From: Zeus faber
Lineage: Eukaryota; Chordata; Actinopteri; Zeiformes; Zeidae
DNA length: 64,000 bases
Reading direction: 5' to 3'
NCBI GenBank assembly: GCA_960531495.1
Contig: OY482854.1
Location: 33,728,293 to 33,792,292, forward strand
Position numbers and translations under genes: made by a program. This document shows positions 58,679-64,000 of this stretch, piece after piece. A model generated the notes under the pieces. The model made no database searches, was not told the origin of the DNA, and was given only the letters and a program-made list of their open reading frames with translations. Numbering within the stretch: position 1 is the first letter of the stretch; every line of letters begins with the position of its first letter.

Positions 58679-59670
58679 GAGAGAATATGAATAGAATGAG
58701 GATATAGAATAAATGGAACACAACAGGATATGAATAGAATGAGGATATAGAATAAATGGAACACAACAGGATATGAATAGAATGAGGATATAGAATAAAT
58801 GGAACACAACAGGATATGAATAGAATGAGGATATAGAATAAATGGAACACAACAGGATATGAATAGAATGAGGATATAGAATAAATGGAACACAACAGGA
58901 TATGAATAGAATGAGGATATAGAATAAATGGAACACAACAGGATATGAATAGAATGAGGATATAGAATAAATGGAACACAACAGGATATGAATAGAATGA
59001 GGATATAGAATAAATGGAACACAACAGGATATGAATAGAATGAGGATATAGAATAAATGGAACACAACAGGATATGAATAGAATGAGGATATAGAATAAA
59101 TGGAACACAACAGGATATGAATAGAATGAGGATATAGAATAAATGGAACACAACAGGATATGAATAGAATGAGGATATAGAATAAATGGAACACAACAGG
59201 ATATGAATAGAATGAGGATATAGAATAAATGGAACACAACAGGATATGAATAGAATGAGGATATAGAATAAATGGAACACAACAGGATATGAATAGAATG
59301 AGGATATAGAATAAATGGAGCACAACAGGATATGAATAGAATGAGGATATAGAATAAATGGAACACAACAGGATATGAATAGAATGAGGATATAGAATAA
59401 ATGGAACACAACAGGATATGAATAGAATGAGGATATAGAATAAATGGAACACAACAGGATATGAATAGAATGAGGATATAGAATAAATGGAACACAACAG
59501 GATATGAATAGAATGAGGATATAGAATAAATGGAACACAACAGGATATGAATAGAATGAGGATATAGAATAAATGGAACACAACAGGATATGAATAGAAT
59601 GAGGATATAGAATAAATGGAACACAACAGGATATGAATAGAATGAGGATATAGAATAAATGGAACACAAT
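58679..59670 (+). repeat. 43-bp minisatellite, highly uniform
   Basis: About 23 copies of a 43-bp unit (AACAGGATATGAATAGAATG, AGGATATAGAATAAATGG, AACAC). Apart from the terminal units, I see only one substitution (G at 59320). 43 is not a multiple of three, and all three minus-strand frames are open through the array. Confidence 0.96.
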
Positions 59671-59699
59671 GGTCAGTCTGTACTTTAATTTTCCTTTGG

Positions 59700-59930
59700 T
59701 CTTGTTGTCCAATAATAGGCGGAGACTGTGGCGTCATCCAGTTGCCGCGATACACTGAGCCGGACACGGCAGTACCACCGCCATCTTGGTGCGGTGTTCA
59801 GTCGGCCAAAAGTAGCGCGGTGATAATCTTGTAATAATATGCTAATATATTGTAAATGCCGCAGGCTTGTACCGCACATTGGGAATGGGAGCACAAATTA
59901 TAGCAAGGATTTAGGGATGGTAAGTTATGG
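59700..59930 (+). other. Non-repetitive CpG-containing segment with YY1-like site and donor
   Basis: Contains ACCGCCATCTTGG (reverse YY1-like, about 59779), several CpGs, then ATG at 59858 with a 15-codon frame (MPQACTAHWEWEHKL) and a GATG|GTAAGTT donor at about 59919. It could be another alternative first exon or unrelated unique DNA. Confidence 0.2.
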
Positions 59931-59978
59931 CAACACATAAAAACAGCGAAATTGAAAAAATATATATAAAAGAAAAAG

Positions 59979-60011
<33 letters not shown>

Positions 60012-60019
60012 ATATATAT

Positions 60020-60226
60020 AGGTACAAGAACTCCTCACTTAACGACCGAGTTTCGTTCCTAGCGTGTCTAAGGGGGTGTGGCTGGTATATATAGTGCATA
60101 TAGTATATGTAGGATATATAGTATAAATTGTATGTATAGTGTATATAGTAAATATAGTATATATAGTATATAAAGGGTATATATAAAGGTCGTTAAACAG
60201 GTCGGTCGTTAAGTGAGGAGTACCTG
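60020..60226. mobile_element. Small inverted-repeat element (MITE-like)
   Basis: CTCCTCACTTAACGACCGA at 60031-60049 is repeated inverted at 60202-60220, with GGTAC outside each arm. About 205 bp with an AT-rich TATAGTATATA interior and no ORF. The left arm has 4 extra bases between GGTAC and CTCC. Confidence 0.7.
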
Positions 60227-60227
60227 C

Positions 60228-60250
60228 GCACGCGCGCGCACTCACACACG

Positions 60251-60338
<88 letters not shown>
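60228..60338. repeat. CA microsatellite
   Basis: CGCGCGCACTCACAC followed by about 45 CA units. Confidence 0.95.
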
Positions 60339-60340
<2 letters not shown>

Positions 60341-60369
60341 CGTCAAGGAATGCCACACGGCCCTCACAG

Positions 60370-60508
60370 TCAAACACCTTGGAAAGATGGCGGCGCTTTG
60401 ACGCATCATGGGAGGTGGCTATCACTTTCTGTTCCTCCGTGACTCAGCAGGTGAGGCAGCTTGGTCTCGAGCTGCGGTTTCTTCGCTGGAGTCTTCCTCT
60501 TCCACAAG
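60370..60508 (+). promoter_or_regulatory. Possible promoter and non-coding first exon of a downstream gene
   Basis: AAAGATGGCGGCGC (YY1-like, about 60383) is followed by unique, CpG-containing sequence. A pyrimidine-rich TTCTTCGCTGGAGTCTTCCT ends in CACAAG|GTAGGAG, a good donor. It is compatible with a 5'UTR exon whose intron holds the 33-bp array. No coding sequence in the window supports it. Confidence 0.3.
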
Positions 60509-61048
60509 GTAGGAGACCGCTTTTATTTTAACATTTTTAAATACTATTTAAAAATATAAGGATATTCGTCCACAACTCACAGCAGAGCGGCCACTGCTTT
60601 CCCAGGATGCACTGCTGCTACGGACAGCAGGTTAGGGACCGTCTACAAATGATATCGTTCCATCTATGTGAGGTAACGCTTACCTTAAAAGCAACAATCA
60701 CAATTAAGTGCTTATGAAAATGAAATGAATGAAAGTGCATTCATATTCATTGTAAAAATAAATTATTGGAACAGGAAGTCATTAGTGACATGATACAGAG
60801 AACACGTTTCATCTCTCACGTGTCATAGACGCCACTTGACACTTGGAGTGTTGCAGCGTTTGGAGTCTTGTCAACGTTGCAAGACTTTGATTTCACTTCA
60901 AACTACGAGAAGTGACAGCTTGGTCGTCCAGGAAGAGCTGTCGACCGCAAACCACCTGTCTTATGGTGGAGTTTGGCTGTTCAGTTTGTTATTGTTTGTC
61001 TGTTTCATGGTGCCAGGTCCCCAATTTGCATATGCAAGAGTTGTGAGG
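60509..61048. other. No gene recognised
   Basis: An 80-codon + frame (60836-61078) leads into the 33-bp array without known motifs. Confidence 0.4.
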
Positions 61049-64000
61049 CAGCAGTGTTGTAACCTCAGCATCAGTTAGAGTGATACGTGTTGTATCCTCA
61101 GCCTCAGTTAGAGTGATACGTGTTGTAACCTCAGCCTCAGTTAGAGTGATACGTGTTGTATCCTCAGCCTCAGTTAGAGTGATACGTGTTGTATCCTCAG
61201 CCTCAGTTAGAGTGATACGTGTTGTATCCTCAGCCTCAGTAAGAGTGATACGTGTTGTATCCTCAGCCTCAGTTAGAGTGATACGTGTTGTATCCTCAGC
61301 CTCAGTTTGAGTGATACTTGTTGTACCCTCAGCCTCAGTTAGAGTGATACGTGTTGTATCTTCAGCCTCAGTTAGAGTGATACGTGTTGTATCCTCAGCC
61401 TCAGTTAGAGTGATACGTGTTGTATCCTCAGCCTCAGTTTGAGTGATACGTGTTGTATCCTCAACCTCAGTTAGAGTGATACGTGTTGTGCCCTCAGCCT
61501 CAGTTAGAGTGATACGTGTTGTACCCTCAGCCTCAGTTTGAGTGATACGTGTTGTAACCTCAGCATCAGTTAGAGTGATACGTGTTGTATCCTCAGCCTC
61601 AGTTAGAGTGATACGTGTTGTATCCTCAGCCTCAGTTAGAGTGATACGTGTTGTATCCTCAGCCTCAGTTTGAGTGATACGTGTTGTATCCTCAACCTCA
61701 GTTAGAGTGATACGTGTTGTGCCCTCAGCCTCAGTTTGAATGATACGTGTTGTAACCTCAGCCTCAGTTAGAGTGATACTTGTTGTATCCTCAGCCTCAG
61801 TTAGAGTGATACGTGTTGTACCCTCAGCCTCAGTTAGAGTGATACGTGTTGTATCCTCAGCCTCAGTTAGAGTGATACGTGTTGTATCCTCAACCTCAGT
61901 TAGAGTGATACGTGTTGTGCCCTCAGCCTCAGTTTGAATGATACGTGTTGTAACCTCAGCCTCAGTTAGAGTGATACGTGTTGTATCCTCAGCCTCAGTT
62001 AGAGTGATACGTGTTGTATCCTCAGCCTCAGTTTGAGTGATACTTGTTGTACCCTCAGCCTCAGTTAGAGTGATACGTGTTGTATCCTCAGCCTCAGTTA
62101 GAGTGATACGTGTTGTATCCTCAGCCTCAGTTTGAGTGATACGTGTTGTATCCTCAGCCTCAGTTTGAGTGATACGTGTTGTATCCTCAGCCTCAGTTAG
62201 AGTGATACGTGTTGTATCCTCAGCCTCAGTTTGAGTGATACGTGTTGTATCCTCAGCCTCAGTTTGAGTGATACGTGTTGTATCCTCAGCCTCAGATAGA
62301 GTGATACGTGTTGTATCCTCAGCCTCAGTTTGAGTGATACGTGTTGTATCCTCAGCCTCAGTTAGAGTGATACGTGTTGTATCTTCAGCCTCAGTTAGAG
62401 TGATACGTGTTGTATCCTCAGCCTCAGTTAGAGTGATACGTGTTGTATCCTCAGCCTCAGTTAGAGTGATACGTGTTGTATCCTCAGCCTCAGTTAGAGT
62501 GATACGTGTTGTATCCTCAGCCTCAGTTAGAGTGATACGTGTTGTATCCTCAGCCTCAGTTTGAGTGATACTTGTTGTACCCTCAGCCTCAGTTAGAGTG
62601 ATACGTGTTGTATCCTCAGCCTCAGTTAGAGTGATACGTGTTGTATCCTCAGCCTCAGTTTGAGTGATACGTGTTGTATCCTCAGCCTCAGTTTGAGTGA
62701 TACGTGTTGTATCCTCAGCCTCAGTTAGAGTGATACGTGTTGTATCCTCAGCCTCAGTTTGAGTGATACGTGTTGTATCCTCAGCCTCAGTTTGAGTGAT
62801 ACGTGTTGTATCCTCAGCCTCAGTTAGAGTGATACGTGTTGTATCCTCAGCCTCAGTTTGAGTGATACGTGTTGTATCCTCAGCCTCAGTTAGAGTGATA
62901 CGTGTTGTATCTTCAGCCTCAGTTAGAGTGATACGTGTTGTATCCTCAGCCTCAGTTAGAGTGATACGTGTTGTATCCTCAGCCTCAGTTAGAGTGATAC
63001 GTGTTGTAACCTCAGCCTCAGTTAGAGTGATACGTGTTGTACCCTCAGCCTCAGTTAGAGTGATACGTGTTGTATCCTCAGCCTCAGTTAGAGTGATACG
63101 TGTTGTACCCTCAGCCTCAGTTAGAGTGATACGTGTTGTACCCTCAGCCTCAGTTAGAGTGATACGTGTTGTATCCTCAGCCTCAGTTAGAGTGATACGT
63201 GTTGTATCCTCAGCCTCAGTTAGAGTGATACGTATTGTACCCTCAGCCTCAGTTAGAGTGATACGTGTTGTATCCTCAGCCTCAGTTAGAGTGATACGTG
63301 TTGTAACCTCAGCCTCAGTTAGAGTGATACGTGTTGTACCCTCAGCCTCAGTTAGAGTGATACGTGTTGTATCCTCAGCCTCAGTTAGAGTGATACGTGT
63401 TGTACCCTCAGCCTCAGTTAGAGTGATACGTGTTGTACCCTCAGCCTCAGTTAGAGTGATACGTGTTGTACCCTCAGCCTCAGTTAGAGTGATACGTGTT
63501 GTATCCTCAGCCTCAGTTAGAGTGATACGTGTTGTACCCTCAGCCTCAGTTAGAGTGATACGTGTTGTATCCTCAGCCTCAGTTTGAGTGATGCGTGTTG
63601 TATCCTCAGCCTCAGTTAGAGTGATACTTGTTGTATCCTCAGCATCAGTTAGAGTGATACGTGTTGTATCCTCAGCCTCAGTTAGAGTGATACGTGTTGT
63701 ACCCTCAGCCTCAGTTAGAGTGATACGTGTTGTATCCTCAGCCTCAGTTAGAGTGATACGTGTTGTATCCTCAGCCTCAGTTAGAGTGATACGTGTTGTA
63801 CCCTCAGCCTCAGTTAGAGTGATACGTGTTGTATCCTCAGCCTCAGTTAGAGTGATACGTTTTGTACCCTCAGCCTCAGTTAGAGTGATACGTGTTGTAT
63901 CCTCAGCCTCAGTTAGAGTGATACGTGTTGTATCCTCAGCCTCAGTTAGAGTGATACGTGTTGTATCCTCAGCCTCAGTTAGAGTGATACGTGTTGTACC
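61049..64000 (+). repeat. 33-bp minisatellite, continues past the window end
   Basis: About 89 copies of a 33-bp unit (GTTAGAGTGATACGTGTTGT, ATCCTCAGCCTCA). The main variants are GTTAGAG/GTTTGAG, TATCC/TACCC/TAACC/TGCCC and ACGTG/ACTTG. It reads RVIRVVSSASV in one + frame, but the GTTTGAG variant puts a TGA in that frame. Larger duplications of 528 bp are visible inside. Confidence 0.96.

Noticed and set aside
58396..59767. Three overlapping 367-438 codon minus-strand frames
   Set aside because: They are the three translations of one stop-free 43-bp unit, not a selected protein; kept only as an observation about the array.
61080..63587. RVIRVVSSASV repeat protein, up to 241 codons
   Set aside because: The frame is broken by TGA wherever the GTTTGAG variant occurs, and there is no upstream coding sequence; best read as a minisatellite.

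Overview
The window looks like nuclear DNA of a ray-finned fish. It has a vertebrate-type spliced gene, tRNA-derived SINEs with box A and box B, L1-, L2- and Rex1/jockey-like LINEs, two Tc1-like DNA transposon families and very many micro- and minisatellites. I cannot name the species. No viral, bacterial, tRNA, rRNA or CRISPR locus was seen.

One host gene can be assembled completely: smu1, the LisH/CTLH/WD40 spliceosome factor. It lies on the + strand from the ATG at 33524 to the stop at 55862, in 12 coding exons. These join in frame to 513 codons, the length I recall for vertebrate SMU1. A TATA-less promoter region with an E-box and a TCTCGCGA element precedes it, and an AATAAA signal ends it at 56090. 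Its introns hold SINEs (intron 2), Tc1 elements and LINE pieces (intron 3), a Rex1-like LINE (intron 5), and minisatellites (introns 1 and 11).

Region by region: 1-7.9 kb holds tandem repeats plus a dispersed repeat family with AAT tails. 7.9-15.6 kb is a CAGT tract carrying an L1-like LINE, which itself carries a Rex1-like LINE. 16-23.7 kb holds SINEs, a LINE ORF1 with an SGNH esterase domain, and microsatellites. 23.7-25.3 kb is a Tc1-like element. 25.4-32.5 kb is an ACACAGT array split by an almost intact L2-type LINE. 33.3-56.1 kb is smu1. 57-58.2 kb is a decayed LINE. 58.7-59.7 kb is a highly uniform 43-bp minisatellite. 60-60.5 kb holds a small inverted-repeat element and a possible promoter/first exon of the next gene. 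61.05-64 kb is a 33-bp minisatellite that runs off the window.

The most unusual pattern is in smu1. Several exon edges are copied in tandem into the neighbouring intron (exons 2, 4, 5 and 6), so intron 4 is largely built of duplicated splice-site regions. Two acceptors (exons 7 and 10) directly abut long TG tracts with no pyrimidine tract. Both are in-frame exons, which suggests that splicing of this splicing-factor gene may be variable.
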